A DNA stretch of 64,000 nucleotides from Nakamurella leprariae (GTDB lineage Bacteria > Actinomycetota > Actinomycetes > Mycobacteriales > Nakamurellaceae): NCBI RefSeq assembly GCF_016918035.1, contig NZ_JAERWK010000001.1:62001-126000 (forward strand), in the 5' to 3' direction. This document shows positions 40,348 to 49,571 of the stretch, piece by piece. The notes beneath the pieces were generated by a model. It was not told the DNA's origin. It was given only the letters and a program-made list of their open reading frames with translations, and made no database searches. Both the position numbers and the translations under genes were made by a program. The number at the start of each line of letters is the position of its first letter. Position 1 is the first letter of the stretch.

Positions 40348-40794
40348 ATGCCGCAGGAGGCAGCCGCGATCGTGCCCACCAGTCCGGTCCTGGCCCGAGA
40401 GGTGTTGGCGCGCACGTCCTACGTGCTGCTCACCACGTTCCGGAAGTCCGGGGCGGCGGTGGCCACTCCGGTCTGGATCGCGCCCGGCCGGGGTGACCTG
40501 GCCGGTGCACTGCTGGTCTGGTCCAACCCCCGGGCGGGCAAGATCAAGCGGCTGCGCCGACCGTCCGACGTGCTGGTGCAGCCGTGCTCCATCGGTGGGA
40601 CCCCCATCGGTGAGCCGATCACGGCCCGCGCGGAGCGACTGCCCGACGACCGGGTGCAGGACGTCATCCGAGCGCTGGTGCGCAAGTACGGCATCACGGC
40701 CTGGCTGACCACGCTGTCCACCCGGCAGTGGCCCGGTCCGCTGGCACGGTTGCCCCGCCGTGCGGCGGCGGGGATCGCCATCCACCTGCCCTGA
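40348..40794 (+). CDS. PPOX-class F420/FMN-dependent split-barrel protein
   Basis: A 148-residue member of the pyridoxamine-phosphate-oxidase-like fold found in F420-dependent enzymes: YVLLTTFRKSGAAVATPVWI near the start, LLVWSNPRAGKIKRLRRPSD where the cofactor phosphate binds, and a C-terminal helix with YGITAWLTTL. Such proteins use F420 or FMN to reduce small molecules; several are detoxifying. The start is ATG 40348, two bases after the rho stop; TTG 40342 would overlap. Its place between rho and rpmE is not part of the mycobacterial order, so it is an insertion in the conserved block. Confidence 0.78.
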   Translation: MPQEAAAIVPTSPVLAREVLARTSYVLLTTFRKSGAAVATPVWIAPGRGDLAGALLVWSNPRAGKIKRLRRPSDVLVQPCSIGGTPIGEPITARAERLPDDRVQDVIRALVRKYGITAWLTTLSTRQWPGPLARLPRRAAAGIAIHLP

Positions 40795-41007
40795 CCGCCC
40801 TCGTCGGCTCCGGCCGGCTCCCTACGGTGGGAATGCCGGGGAGGCGGGCGACGTTCAGGCGGAGGTGCCTGTATGTGGCACACTGGCAGGTCGAGCCCGG
40901 CCCCGGTTCACGCCGCCCGATGCCGCTCGGAGACACCACGTCGTTCCTGACGGGGATCCGCGCGGCCGAAGTCCGGACGGCGACCCGGAGCCACGAGAGA
41001 GGACACC

Positions 41008-41220
41008 ATGAAGACCGGCATCCACCCCGAGTACGTCACCACCGAGGTCTCCTGCGGTTGTGGGAACACCTTCACCACCCGCAGCACCGAGACCAGCGGG
41101 AAGATCACCGTCGAGGTCTGCTCGAACTGCCACCCGTTCTACACCGGCAAGCAGAAGATCCTGGACACCGGCGGTCGTGTCGCCCGCTTCGAGGCGCGGT
41201 ACGGCAAGCGCAACCGCTGA
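41008..41220 (+). CDS. rpmE: 50S ribosomal protein L31 (zinc-binding form)
   Basis: A 70-residue ribosomal protein with the zinc ligands of the C+ form: CGCGNTFTT in the first half and [13 protein letters not shown] in the second. L31 bridges the two subunits at the central protuberance. It begins [14 protein letters not shown], as expected. GAGAGGA lies before the ATG. Upstream, 213 bases hold a possible weak promoter (TTCAGG and CACACT near 40854-40884) but no Zur-like palindrome. It stands between rho and prfA as in mycobacteria. Confidence 0.97.
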   Translation: MKTGIHPEYVTTEVSCGCGNTFTTRSTETSGKITVEVCSNCHPFYTGKQKILDTGGRVARFEARYGKRNR

Positions 41221-41338
41221 CCGAACCCTACGGCGCCCGTCGGCCAGCAGGCCGGCGGGCGCCGTTCGGCGTTCCGGGCCGGAACCGGGTCCGGGCACCA
41301 GCACCATCGCCGAACGCGTCGTCCCTCAGGAGAGCACC

Positions 41339-42433
41339 ATGACCGACGGGCACAGTGCCGATCCCACGGCCGCCCTGGTCGACGAGTACGCCGAACTGGA
41401 ACGCACCCTGGCCGACCCGGCCGTCCACGCCGATCAGGCGCAGGCCCGCCGACTCGGGCGGCGGTACGCCGAGCTGACCCCGATCGCGGCCACCGCGGGC
41501 CGACTGCGACAGGTCGGGGACGACCTGGTCACTGCACGCGAGCTGGCTGCGCAGGATCCGGCCTTCGCCGAGGAGGCCGAAGAGCTCGCCGCTGAACGGT
41601 CGGAGCTGCAGGACCGACTGGCCGAACTGCTCGCGCCGCGCGATCCGGACGACGCCAAGGACGTCCTGATCGAGATCAAGGCGGGGGAGGGCGGCGAGGA
41701 GTCGGCCCTGTTCGCCGGTGACCTGCTGCGCATGTACGTCCGGTACGCCGAGCGCCGGTCGTGGAGGACCGAGGTGCTGTCGTCCTCGGACTCCGACCTC
41801 GGTGGGTACAAGGACGTCACCCTGGCCGTCAAGGCGCCCGGATCGCCCGCCCCGGCGGACGGCGTCTGGGCCAGGCTCAAGTTCGAGGGCGGGGTACACC
41901 GCGTGCAGCGGGTCCCGGTCACCGAGTCCCAGGGACGGATCCACACCTCGGCGGCCGGCGTCTTCGTCGCCCCGGAGGCCGACGAGACCACCGACGAGAT
42001 CGAGCTCAAGGACAACGATCTGCGCATCGACGTCTTCCGGTCGTCGGGCCCGGGTGGTCAGTCGGTCAACACCACCGACTCCGCCGTCCGGATCACCCAT
42101 CTGCCCACGGGCATCGTGGTGTCCTGCCAGAACGAGAAGTCACAGCTGCAGAACAAGGAACAGGCGCTGCGCATCCTGCGGGCCCGCCTGCTGGCCGCGG
42201 CTCGCGCCGCGGCCGCCGACGCGGCTTCCGACGCCCGTCGCTCCCAGGTCCGCACGGTCGACCGGTCGGAGCGGGTGCGCACGTACAACTTCCCGGAGAA
42301 CCGCATCGCCGATCACCGGGTCGGGTACAAGGCGCACAACCTGGACGCGGTGCTGGCCGGGGAGCTCGACGGCGTCCTGGATGCGCTCGCCCAGGCCGAC
42401 CGGACCGAACGGATCGGAGGGGGAGCCCGATGA
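41339..42433 (+). CDS. prfA: peptide chain release factor 1
   Basis: A 364-residue release factor that reads UAA and UAG stop codons. The GGQ motif is at 239-241 in [15 protein letters not shown]; its Gln is the target of PrmC, the next gene. The stop-codon-reading region has the PVT tripeptide in [12 protein letters not shown]. The N-terminal coiled domain is normal. The ATG at 41339 follows CAGGAGAG. It overlaps prmC by four bases, so the factor and its modifying enzyme are made together. Confidence 0.97.
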   Translation: MTDGHSADPTAALVDEYAELERTLADPAVHADQAQARRLGRRYAELTPIAATAGRLRQVGDDLVTARELAAQDPAFAEEAEELAAERSELQDRLAELLAPRDPDDAKDVLIEIKAGEGGEESALFAGDLLRMYVRYAERRSWRTEVLSSSDSDLGGYKDVTLAVKAPGSPAPADGVWARLKFEGGVHRVQRVPVTESQGRIHTSAAGVFVAPEADETTDEIELKDNDLRIDVFRSSGPGGQSVNTTDSAVRITHLPTGIVVSCQNEKSQLQNKEQALRILRARLLAAARAAAADAASDARRSQVRTVDRSERVRTYNFPENRIADHRVGYKAHNLDAVLAGELDGVLDALAQADRTERIGGGAR

Positions 42434-43368
42434 CGGGGGCCGAACGGTCCGGATCGTCGGCCGCCGGGCCGGTGACATTGCGCGCTGAACTGTCGGCCGC
42501 CGAGCGGCTGCTGGCCGCGGCCGGCGTGGCCAGTCCGGTGGCCGACGCTCGGTGGTTGGCCGCGCACGTCCTGGGCGTGGACCGGGGACGGCTGGGCCTG
42601 CACCCGCTGCTGACCGGGGACCAGCGGGACTCCTTCCGTGACCTGGTGACCCGGCGCGCCGCCCGGCAGCCACTGCAGCACCTGCTCGGCACCGCCGTGC
42701 TCGGCCCGGTCGAGGTCGCCGTGGGACCGGGCGTCTTCGTGCCCCGGCCGGAGACCGAGTCGATGGTGGAGTGGGCCGTGCAGGCCATCGCGTCGGTCGC
42801 CGCCCCGCTCGTGGTCGACCTGTGCGCGGGGACCGGTGCCATCGCACTGGCCGTCTCCCGCGCCCGCCCGGACGCCCAGGTCGTCGCGGTCGAGCGATCG
42901 GTGGCGGCGTTGCCGTGGGCGCGCCGGAACGTCGGCACGCACCGCGCGGCCGGCGGCGGCCAGGTCGAGCTGCGAGCGGGCGACGTGCTGGACGAGCGGG
43001 TGCTCGCCGACCTCGACGGCCGCGCCGACCTGGTGATCAGCAACCCGCCGTACGTGCCGGACGGCACCCGGGTCGATCCCGAGGTGGCGGACTGGGACCC
43101 GCCGGAGGCGGTGTTCGCCGGGCCGGACGGGCTCTCGGTGATCCTCCCGCTCATCCCGGTGGCGGCCGCGCTCCTGCGGGTCGGTGGCGTGTTGGCCATC
43201 GAGCACGACGACAGCCACGGCGAGGTGGTGCCCGAGCTGATCGGGCGCCGCCGGCTGTTCGCCGAGGTCCAGGACCATCCCGATCTCACCGGCCGGCCGC
43301 GGTTCGTCACCGCGCGGCGCGTCCCGCTGGCCGGCCCGTCCTCCGTGAACACCCAGGAGTCGCGATGA
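42430..43368 (+). CDS. prmC: release factor glutamine methyltransferase
   Basis: A 312-residue SAM-dependent enzyme that methylates the Gln of the GGQ motif in release factors. SAM-binding motif I is [18 protein letters not shown], and the substrate Gln is held by NPPY at 205-208 in [13 protein letters not shown]. The N-terminal helical domain (about 10-100) contacts the factor ([20 protein letters not shown]). It overlaps prfA and the next gene by four bases each. Order prfA-prmC-tsaC is conserved in most actinobacteria. Confidence 0.96.
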   Translation: MTGAERSGSSAAGPVTLRAELSAAERLLAAAGVASPVADARWLAAHVLGVDRGRLGLHPLLTGDQRDSFRDLVTRRAARQPLQHLLGTAVLGPVEVAVGPGVFVPRPETESMVEWAVQAIASVAAPLVVDLCAGTGAIALAVSRARPDAQVVAVERSVAALPWARRNVGTHRAAGGGQVELRAGDVLDERVLADLDGRADLVISNPPYVPDGTRVDPEVADWDPPEAVFAGPDGLSVILPLIPVAAALLRVGGVLAIEHDDSHGEVVPELIGRRRLFAEVQDHPDLTGRPRFVTARRVPLAGPSSVNTQESR

Positions 43369-44015
43369 TCTACGACTGTGCCGATCCCGTCGCCCGCCGC
43401 GACGGGCTCGCCGCGGCCCAGCAGGCCGCCGGCCGCGGTGAGCTGGTGGTGCTGCCCACCGACACCGTGTACGGCATCGGTGCGAACGCCTTCGACCCTG
43501 CCGCCGTGCAGGCACTGCTGGCGGCCAAGGGACGTGGCCCGGACATGCCTGTCCCGGTCCTGGTCGGATCCTGGACGACCATCGACGGCCTGGTCATGGC
43601 GGTACCGCCGCTCGCCCGGACGTTGATCGAGGCGTTCTGGCCGGGCGGGCTCTCACTGGTGCTGGAGCACGCACCGTCGCTGGCGTGGGATCTGGGCGAG
43701 ACGCGGGGCACCGTGATGCTGCGGATGCCGCTGCACCCGGTGGCGCTGGACCTGCTCCGGGCGGTCGGCCCGATGGCGGTTTCGAGCGCGAACCGCAGCG
43801 GGCAACCGCCTGCCACCACGGCCGCCCAGGCCTACGCCCAGCTGGGCGAGGACGTCAGCGTCTACCTCGACGGTGGCTCGGCGCCGGTCGGTGTCGCGTC
43901 CACCGTCCTGGATCTCACGGCCGAGGTGCCGACCGTCCTGCGGGAGGGCGCCGTCGGCGTCGACCAGCTGCGCGAGGTCATCGGCGAGGTGCGGACGGCC
44001 GACCGGTCGGGCTGA
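43365..44015 (+). CDS. tsaC: L-threonylcarbamoyladenylate synthase (Sua5/YrdC/YwlC)
   Basis: A 216-residue enzyme that makes threonylcarbamoyl-AMP for the t6A modification of tRNAs reading ANN codons. The family motif is GELVVLPTDTVYGIGANAFD, followed by KGRGPDMPVPVLVGS with the conserved K-R-x-x-x-x-P-V pattern in slightly altered form. Later, VSSANRSGQPPATTAAQA is typical. Length is that of the short YrdC form without a Sua5 domain. The 3' end overlaps the convergent membrane protein gene by 38 bases. Confidence 0.93.
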   Translation: MIYDCADPVARRDGLAAAQQAAGRGELVVLPTDTVYGIGANAFDPAAVQALLAAKGRGPDMPVPVLVGSWTTIDGLVMAVPPLARTLIEAFWPGGLSLVLEHAPSLAWDLGETRGTVMLRMPLHPVALDLLRAVGPMAVSSANRSGQPPATTAAQAYAQLGEDVSVYLDGGSAPVGVASTVLDLTAEVPTVLREGAVGVDQLREVIGEVRTADRSG

Positions 44016-44571
44016 CGCCCGCCTCCGGGACCGGTGACGGGGATGCCGCGGTGAGCCGGCCGACCAGCCGGCGCCGCGCCTCCTCGCCGTCCCGGCCCAG
44101 CAGCGACCATCCGTCGCGACGCAGTCCGACCACCAGGGCGACGACCGCGAGCAGGTAGGCCACCGGTCCGGACTGCACGGCCGGGCCGATGATGACCAGT
44201 CCGCACGCGGCGACCAGGACGCCGATCCGGACCAACGCCACCGACCATCGCCGGTAGCCCCACCAGATGAACGCCGCGGCGGCGGTCAGGAACACCCGGG
44301 CCCCGGTCGACGCGCCCGGCACCATGCCGTCCGATCCGAACCCGAACAACACCATGCCCGGCTCGCACTGCAAGTACCCGTCGGCGTCCGTGTAGCAGGA
44401 GCCCGCCGTGTAGATCGTCGAGGCGACGCCGACCGACGGCCACCAGGCCAGGCCGAGCGACAGTACGCCGAGGGCGCCGGCCACCAGCAGCCACGGCCAC
44501 CCGGAACCAGGACGCGCGGCCGCGGAAACGCCGGTCGCTGGAGCGGCGACCGGGGGACCGGAGGAGTTCAT
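43978..44571 (-). CDS. integral membrane protein, four helices, function unknown
   Basis: A 197-residue protein with hydrophobic segments near residues 28-46, 90-108, 115-135 and 140-160. Between the first two lies an extracytoplasmic loop with two Cys (SCYTDADGYLQCEPG) that probably form a disulfide. ATG at 44571 overlaps the previous gene's stop (ATGA), so the two proteins are co-made. Its last codons overlap tsaC in the opposite direction. No family is recognised. Confidence 0.7.
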   Translation of the reverse strand: MNSSGPPVAAPATGVSAAARPGSGWPWLLVAGALGVLSLGLAWWPSVGVASTIYTAGSCYTDADGYLQCEPGMVLFGFGSDGMVPGASTGARVFLTAAAAFIWWGYRRWSVALVRIGVLVAACGLVIIGPAVQSGPVAYLLAVVALVVGLRRDGWSLLGRDGEEARRRLVGRLTAASPSPVPEAGVSPTGRPSAPRR

Positions 44572-45302
44572 CGTTCCGCGCGGCCGGGCGACGCCACCAC
44601 AGCCAGCACCGCGGTCGCGGTGCCCAGCGAGAGCACGAACCCCTGGTTGCTGGTGATGTCGGGCAGGGCGATGAGCACCCAGAACCCGACCAGCGCGCCG
44701 GCCGCGGTGGCCCCGACCAGCCACCCGGTGCGCGTCGGTCGGCCGTCCGGGCCGCGCATGAGCAGGGGCGCCGCCTGCACCAGCGCCGCCACCATCGCGA
44801 ACACCGACCAGGCCAGGCTGGAGGAGAAGAAGTTGTCGTCGGAGAACGGGATGGCCAGACCCAACGCGATCAACACGATGGTGACCAGGTGGGCGGCAAC
44901 GGTCACGCCGGCCGGCGTCACCCCCGGCGGGGCGGCCGGGGCGCCGAGCGCCGGACCGCCGTTCGGGCCGGCGTGGCCGGGGGATCCCGGCGGGCCTGGG
45001 GCGGGTCCGCCCTGGCCCTGCGGTCCCGGCCACGGCCCGGTGGGGCCGGGCCCTGCGGGCCATCCACCCGGTCCCTGCCCCGGTCCGCGGTCGGCCGGCC
45101 CCGCGTACCACGCCGGGGGCGGCGTGCCCGGCCCGGGCGGCGGTCCGGGCGGCGGTCCGGGCTGCATCGTCATCGCGGACGTGGGGGGCGGTGCGCCGGT
45201 GCCGTGGGCGGGGGAGCCGTGACCCGGACCCGAGGACGGGCCCGGGCCTGGTCCCGGCGAGGGACGGGGACCGCTGGGATCGGGCTGCGCGGGCGTGCTC
45301 AC
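44568..45302 (-). CDS. membrane protein with long Pro/Gly-rich head
   Basis: The 244-residue product has a Pro/Gly/Ala-rich disordered head (residues 1-130, with runs such as PGPPPGPPPGPG) followed by four hydrophobic segments (for example VAAHLVTIVLIALGLAIPF and GWLVGATAAGALVGFWVLIA). The head is probably cytoplasmic. GTG at 45302 is the best start; a longer frame lies in the divergent wecA promoter. With the next gene it forms a two-gene operon of unknown role that is not part of the mycobacterial order around wecA. Confidence 0.7.
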   Translation of the reverse strand: MSTPAQPDPSGPRPSPGPGPGPSSGPGHGSPAHGTGAPPPTSAMTMQPGPPPGPPPGPGTPPPAWYAGPADRGPGQGPGGWPAGPGPTGPWPGPQGQGGPAPGPPGSPGHAGPNGGPALGAPAAPPGVTPAGVTVAAHLVTIVLIALGLAIPFSDDNFFSSSLAWSVFAMVAALVQAAPLLMRGPDGRPTRTGWLVGATAAGALVGFWVLIALPDITSNQGFVLSLGTATAVLAVVASPGRAER

Positions 45303-45516
45303 TGGGTCGGACCTCCAACAAGGTCGTCTCGGCGGTGGGTCGACACACGGGCGCGCCCGGTCGTGGATCGGTCGGGCGCGACCAGCCCATGGAAGCACGG
45401 CCCCCCGACAGCGTGATCAGCGGACTCGGGGAGGTCGTCACCGCGCGCGGTGACCGGCCACGTCAGCGGCGCTGCATCGACGTCCGGACGGGACGGCGGG
45501 GATACGCTGCGCCGCG

Positions 45517-46719
45517 ATGACCCAGTACCAACTGCCGCTCAAGGAGTACGCACTGGTCTTCGGGTCCGCGGTGGTGGTGACCTTCCTGCTCACCGGCTTG
45601 GTCCGCTGGGCCGCCCAGCGGGCGGGTGCCGTCACCCCGATCCGCGACCGCGACGTGCACACCGCGCCCATCCCGCGCCTCGGCGGCGTCGCCGTGTACG
45701 CGGGCTTCGCCGCCGCGGTGGTGCTGTCGATGCAGCTGGCCACGCTGGGCAACGCCTACACCGCGTCGTCCGAGATCGCGGGTGTGCTCACCGCGGGCGG
45801 GGTGATCTGCCTGGTCGGGGTACTGGACGACCGGTTCGACCTGGACCCGGTCACCAAGCTGGCCGGCCAGATCCTGGCCGCCGGGGTGCTGGTGCTGTTC
45901 GGCGTGCAGTGGCGACTGCTGTGGTTGCCGGACCCGGATTCGCCCTCGGGCGGCACCACGGTCGGGTTCGACCAGGTGCAGGGCACGCTCATCACCATCG
46001 GTATCACCGTGGTGCTGATCAACGCCATGAACTTCATCGACGGGCTGGACGGGTTGCTGGCGGGCGTGGCCGCCATCGCCGGCATCGCGGTGTTCGTCTT
46101 CTCCAGCCGCCAGCTGTACCTGTCCGCCAACGACCTGAACGGTTCGCAACCGCCGCTCATCGCGGCCGCGCTGGTCGGGGCGTGCGTCGGCTTCCTGCCG
46201 CACAACTTCTCGTCGGCGCGCGTCTTCATGGGCGACTCGGGCGCCATGTTCATCGGGCTGGCCATGGCCGGCGCGACCATCAGCGCCAGCGGCAAGATCG
46301 ATCCCTCGGCGTTCGGTCCGCGGTCGACCATCGCCGCGCTGGCCCCGCTCATCGTGGCGCTGGCCGTGGTGTTCATCCCGGTGCTCGACTTCCTGATGGC
46401 GGTCATCCGGCGCACCCGGCAGGGCCGGCATCCGTTCAGCGCCGACAAGCAGCACCTGCACCACCGGATGCTGGCCATCGGTCACACCCATCGGCAGGCC
46501 GTGCTCATCTTCTGGATGTGGGCCGCCGTGCTGGCCGGGGGATCGGTCGGCCTGGTGTTCGTCGACCTGGAGCGGGACGGCTGGGTCTACGGCACCGGCG
46601 TCCTGGTCGCCGTGCTGGTCGCGGCCACCTGCTCGGCCTGGCCGTGGGTGCGCGCCCGTCGCCTCGGACGCCGGCGGCGACAGGCGGTCGCCGGCGACGC
46701 GGCCGACCTGGCCTCCTGA
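45517..46719 (+). CDS. wecA: undecaprenyl/decaprenyl-phosphate GlcNAc-1-phosphate transferase
   Basis: A 400-residue polytopic enzyme (about 10-11 membrane helices) of the MraY/WecA family. It moves a sugar phosphate to a polyprenyl carrier at the inner membrane face, starting arabinogalactan linkage or another envelope polymer. Motifs: GVLDDRFDLDP with the metal-binding Asp pair, NAMNFIDGLDG, VFMGDSGAMFIG and the His-rich HLHHRM. The name follows the mycobacterial gene in the same place before the atp operon. A TACGCT box 8 bases before the ATG suggests a very short or absent leader; no ribosome site is visible. Confidence 0.92.
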   Translation: MTQYQLPLKEYALVFGSAVVVTFLLTGLVRWAAQRAGAVTPIRDRDVHTAPIPRLGGVAVYAGFAAAVVLSMQLATLGNAYTASSEIAGVLTAGGVICLVGVLDDRFDLDPVTKLAGQILAAGVLVLFGVQWRLLWLPDPDSPSGGTTVGFDQVQGTLITIGITVVLINAMNFIDGLDGLLAGVAAIAGIAVFVFSSRQLYLSANDLNGSQPPLIAAALVGACVGFLPHNFSSARVFMGDSGAMFIGLAMAGATISASGKIDPSAFGPRSTIAALAPLIVALAVVFIPVLDFLMAVIRRTRQGRHPFSADKQHLHHRMLAIGHTHRQAVLIFWMWAAVLAGGSVGLVFVDLERDGWVYGTGVLVAVLVAATCSAWPWVRARRLGRRRRQAVAGDAADLAS

Positions 46720-46778
46720 CCGGCACCGACCGTCGCCGGACGGGCGTCTCCAGCCGGTGGATCAGCGACAATCAGCGC

Positions 46779-47357
46779 ATGTCCTCCGACTCCACGCCCG
46801 CCCGCCCCGATGACTCGGCGGGCCGCCGCGCGCCCGGCGCGCCGGTGGACCTGTCCGAGCGATCCCGCGAGGTGGCCGCGATGGAGCGGTCGGCCGCGGC
46901 GGGAGCCTGGACGCTCCGTCATCTGCCCGGCTCCTGGACGGCGCTCGTCGCCGGCGCCGTGGTGCTCAGCATCGTCGGCGGGCTGGTGCAGGGCTGGTCG
47001 GCCGTGCTGGGCGTGTCGGTCGGCGCCGCCATCGTCGGGCTCTTCTTCACCGTCTCGGCCGTGGTGATCGCCAAGATCGGCCGCGAAGACCCCAAACAGG
47101 TGATGCTCATCGCGATGATCACCTACGTGATCAAGATCGTGGCACTCGGCGTGGTCATGGTGCTGCTGCCGCGGGATTCGGTGATCGATTCACGGTGGAT
47201 GGCCGGCGCGATCGGGCTGGGCGTCCTGTGCTGGCTGGGCATGCAGTTGCGCTCCGTGCTGACCACCAAGATCTTCTACGTCGACGCGGCGGTGGCCCGG
47301 GACGCACCCACGCCCAAGGCGGGCGACCAGGGCGGCACCAAGCGCCGACGCTGGTGA
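46779..47357 (+). CDS. AtpI-like membrane protein
   Basis: A 192-residue protein with a charged head of about 65 residues and four membrane segments: WTALVAGAVVLSIVGGLVQG, LGVSVGAAIVGLFFTVSAVV, VMLIAMITYVIKIVALGVVM and GAIGLGVLCWLGMQLRSVL. Length, layout and place just before the atp genes match the mycobacterial Rv1303-type protein. AtpI-like proteins help assemble the c-ring. ATG at 46779 lacks a clear ribosome site. The 106-base gap to the next gene holds a probable promoter, so it may be transcribed apart from the operon. Confidence 0.7.
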   Translation: MSSDSTPARPDDSAGRRAPGAPVDLSERSREVAAMERSAAAGAWTLRHLPGSWTALVAGAVVLSIVGGLVQGWSAVLGVSVGAAIVGLFFTVSAVVIAKIGREDPKQVMLIAMITYVIKIVALGVVMVLLPRDSVIDSRWMAGAIGLGVLCWLGMQLRSVLTTKIFYVDAAVARDAPTPKAGDQGGTKRRRW

Positions 47358-47407
47358 GAGAACGCCGTACGGAGTGATCCACGTCGCATCTTCGACAAAC
47401 GGTAGAA

Positions 47408-47453
47408 AGTTGCCCGTCCGAGTGCAACGACACCGGAGGGCAACTGATAGTGT
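47408..47453 (+). promoter_or_regulatory. promoter and inverted repeat before the ATP synthase operon
   Basis: AGTTGCCC (47408-47415) and GGGCAACT (47438-47445) form a perfect 8-bp inverted repeat with a 22-base spacer, 19 bases before the atpZ start. TAGTGT (47448-47453) just after it would serve as a -10 box ten bases before the ATG. The repeat thus brackets the -35 region, as an operator would. No known consensus fits. Confidence 0.45.
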
Positions 47454-47463
47454 CCGCGGTGCC

Positions 47464-47793
47464 ATGAAACAGATCCTCCTGCCCGGCAAGCGCCCCAGTT
47501 CCGCTGGGTCGAACGAAGGCTGGGCGGTGATCTCCACCCTGATCGGCGGTTTCGTCGTCTGGGGTGGGATCGGCTGGCTGTTGGACCTCTGGTGGGGCAC
47601 CCGCCTGATGACTCCCATCGGCCTGATGATCGGCATGGCGCTCGGGATCTACGCCGTGGTGGCCAGGGCATCCGCTACCGGTCACGCGGATCCACGGCCC
47701 GTGAAGACGACCAAGCCACGAGACGAGACTGCCGGACCCGCGACACAGCACGCGGATCCGATCAGCACCCGGAGGGAGACCGAGTGTCCCTGA
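47464..47793 (+). CDS. AtpZ/AtpI-family small membrane protein
   Basis: A 109-residue protein with two membrane helices (about 18-36 EGWAVISTLIGGFVVWGGIG, and about 47-66 LMTPIGLMIGMALGIYAVVA) separated by DLWWGTR, the usual AtpZ arrangement. A polar Thr/Arg-rich tail follows. Such proteins act in Mg/Ca transport or assembly for the Fo part. It overlaps atpB by ten bases. ATG at 47464 is the first Met after the promoter; the longer open frame upstream would include the operator repeat. Confidence 0.75.
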   Translation: MKQILLPGKRPSSAGSNEGWAVISTLIGGFVVWGGIGWLLDLWWGTRLMTPIGLMIGMALGIYAVVARASATGHADPRPVKTTKPRDETAGPATQHADPISTRRETECP

Positions 47794-48602
47794 CTCTGCT
47801 TGCGCAGGGCCTGCTGGCAGCGCCGGAGGGCGAGGAGGAGGGATTCGTCGCCCCCACGGTCGAGCACTCCTTCTTCTTCGACCGGATCGGTGACGGCACC
47901 GTCATCGCCTCCGTCAAGGCGATGGTGCTGCTGATCCTCGGCGTGATCATCCTCTGCGCCTTCTTCCTGGCCGCCTCTCGCAAAGCCGCGATGAAGCCGG
48001 GCAAGCTGCAGTTCGCTGGCGAGTCGCTCTACGGCTTCATCCGCAACGGCATCGCGATCGAGATCCTCGGCAAGCACGGCAAGGCGTGGGCCGGATTCCT
48101 GGCCACGCTGTTCCTCTTCATCTTCATCCAGAACATCTGGGGCATCGTCCCGGTGGCGCAGCTGCCGGTGACCTCGCACTTCGCCATCCCGGTGCTGCTC
48201 GCCCTGGTCGTCTGGGTGCTCTACATGTACGTCGGCATCCGCAAGCACGGGTTCTTCGGCTTCTTCAAGATGATGTGCTACATCCCGGGCATCCCGCCGG
48301 CCATGCACATCCTGCTGATCCCGATCGAGTTCCTGTCGAACATCGTGCTCCGGCCGTTCACCCTGGCCGTCCGGTTGTTCGCCAACATGTTCGCCGGCCA
48401 CATGCTGATCACCATCGCCGGCTTCGGCGCCATCTACCTGTGGACCTCGGGTGGCGTGACCAACTTCCTCCTCGGGATCCTCCCGGCCGTCGGCGGCATC
48501 GGCCTGGTGTTCTTCGAACTGTTGATCTGTGGACTCCAGGCCTACGTGTTCACGTTGCTGGCGGCCATCTATCTGGAATCCTCTCTGGCTGACGAGCACT
48601 GA
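47784..48602 (+). CDS. atpB: ATP synthase Fo subunit a
   Basis: A 272-residue membrane protein with 5-6 helices that forms the proton half-channels next to the c-ring. The essential Arg lies in RPFTLAVRLFANMFAGHML, the family's signature helix, and the following helix has GIGLVFFELLICGLQAYVFT. GTG at 47784 follows GGAGGGA by a good spacing. It overlaps atpZ by ten bases and is followed, after 173 bases, by atpE. Confidence 0.97.
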   Translation: MSLTLLAQGLLAAPEGEEEGFVAPTVEHSFFFDRIGDGTVIASVKAMVLLILGVIILCAFFLAASRKAAMKPGKLQFAGESLYGFIRNGIAIEILGKHGKAWAGFLATLFLFIFIQNIWGIVPVAQLPVTSHFAIPVLLALVVWVLYMYVGIRKHGFFGFFKMMCYIPGIPPAMHILLIPIEFLSNIVLRPFTLAVRLFANMFAGHMLITIAGFGAIYLWTSGGVTNFLLGILPAVGGIGLVFFELLICGLQAYVFTLLAAIYLESSLADEH

Positions 48603-48640
48603 CGCCGGTGTACCGACCGGCCCGTCCGACCCGCAGTTGA

Positions 48641-49006
<366 letters not shown>

Positions 49007-49040
49007 TCCTCGACGTCCGACTCCGACCCGAGGAGACACC

Positions 49041-49571
49041 ATGAGCATTGTCGACACCCTCGCGGCCGAAGGCGAAGCCACCAACCCGATCGGCCTGCCG
49101 ATCGGCGAGGTGATCCTGGGCGCCGTCGGCTTCATCGTGCTGTTGGTCGTGCTGGGCAAGTTCGTCTGGCCCCAGTTCGAGAAGGCCTACGCGGCCCGGA
49201 CCGCGGCGATCGAGGGCGGCATCGAGAAGGCCGAATCCGCCCAGCGGGACGCGCAGGCGGCCCTGGAGCAGTACCAGCAGCAGCTGGCCGGGGCCAGGGA
49301 AGAGGCGGCCAAGATCCGTGAGGACGCCCGCACCCAGGCCCAGGCCATCCGCGACGACATGCTGGCCCAGGCGCACGCCGAGGCCGACCGCATCTCGGCC
49401 GCGGGTCGGGCCCAGCTGGAGGCTCAGCGGCAGCAGATCGTCGCCGAGCTGCGCACCGAGCTGGGCCGGTCGTCGGTCGACCTGGCCGGTCGCATCGTGG
49501 GTGAGTCGCTGACCGACGACGAGCGGGCCAACCGCACCGTCGAACGGTTCCTGGCCGAGCTGGAGCGCTGA
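49041..49571 (+). CDS. atpF: ATP synthase Fo subunit b
   Basis: A 176-residue stator protein: one N-terminal membrane helix (about 22-42, ILGAVGFIVLLVVLGKFVW) followed by a long Ala/Gln/Glu-rich coiled coil that reaches to F1 (KAESAQRDAQAALEQYQQQL and on). AGGAGA lies just before the ATG. Its stop overlaps the atpH start by one base, so the two stator proteins are coupled. Confidence 0.96.
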   Translation: MSIVDTLAAEGEATNPIGLPIGEVILGAVGFIVLLVVLGKFVWPQFEKAYAARTAAIEGGIEKAESAQRDAQAALEQYQQQLAGAREEAAKIREDARTQAQAIRDDMLAQAHAEADRISAAGRAQLEAQRQQIVAELRTELGRSSVDLAGRIVGESLTDDERANRTVERFLAELER

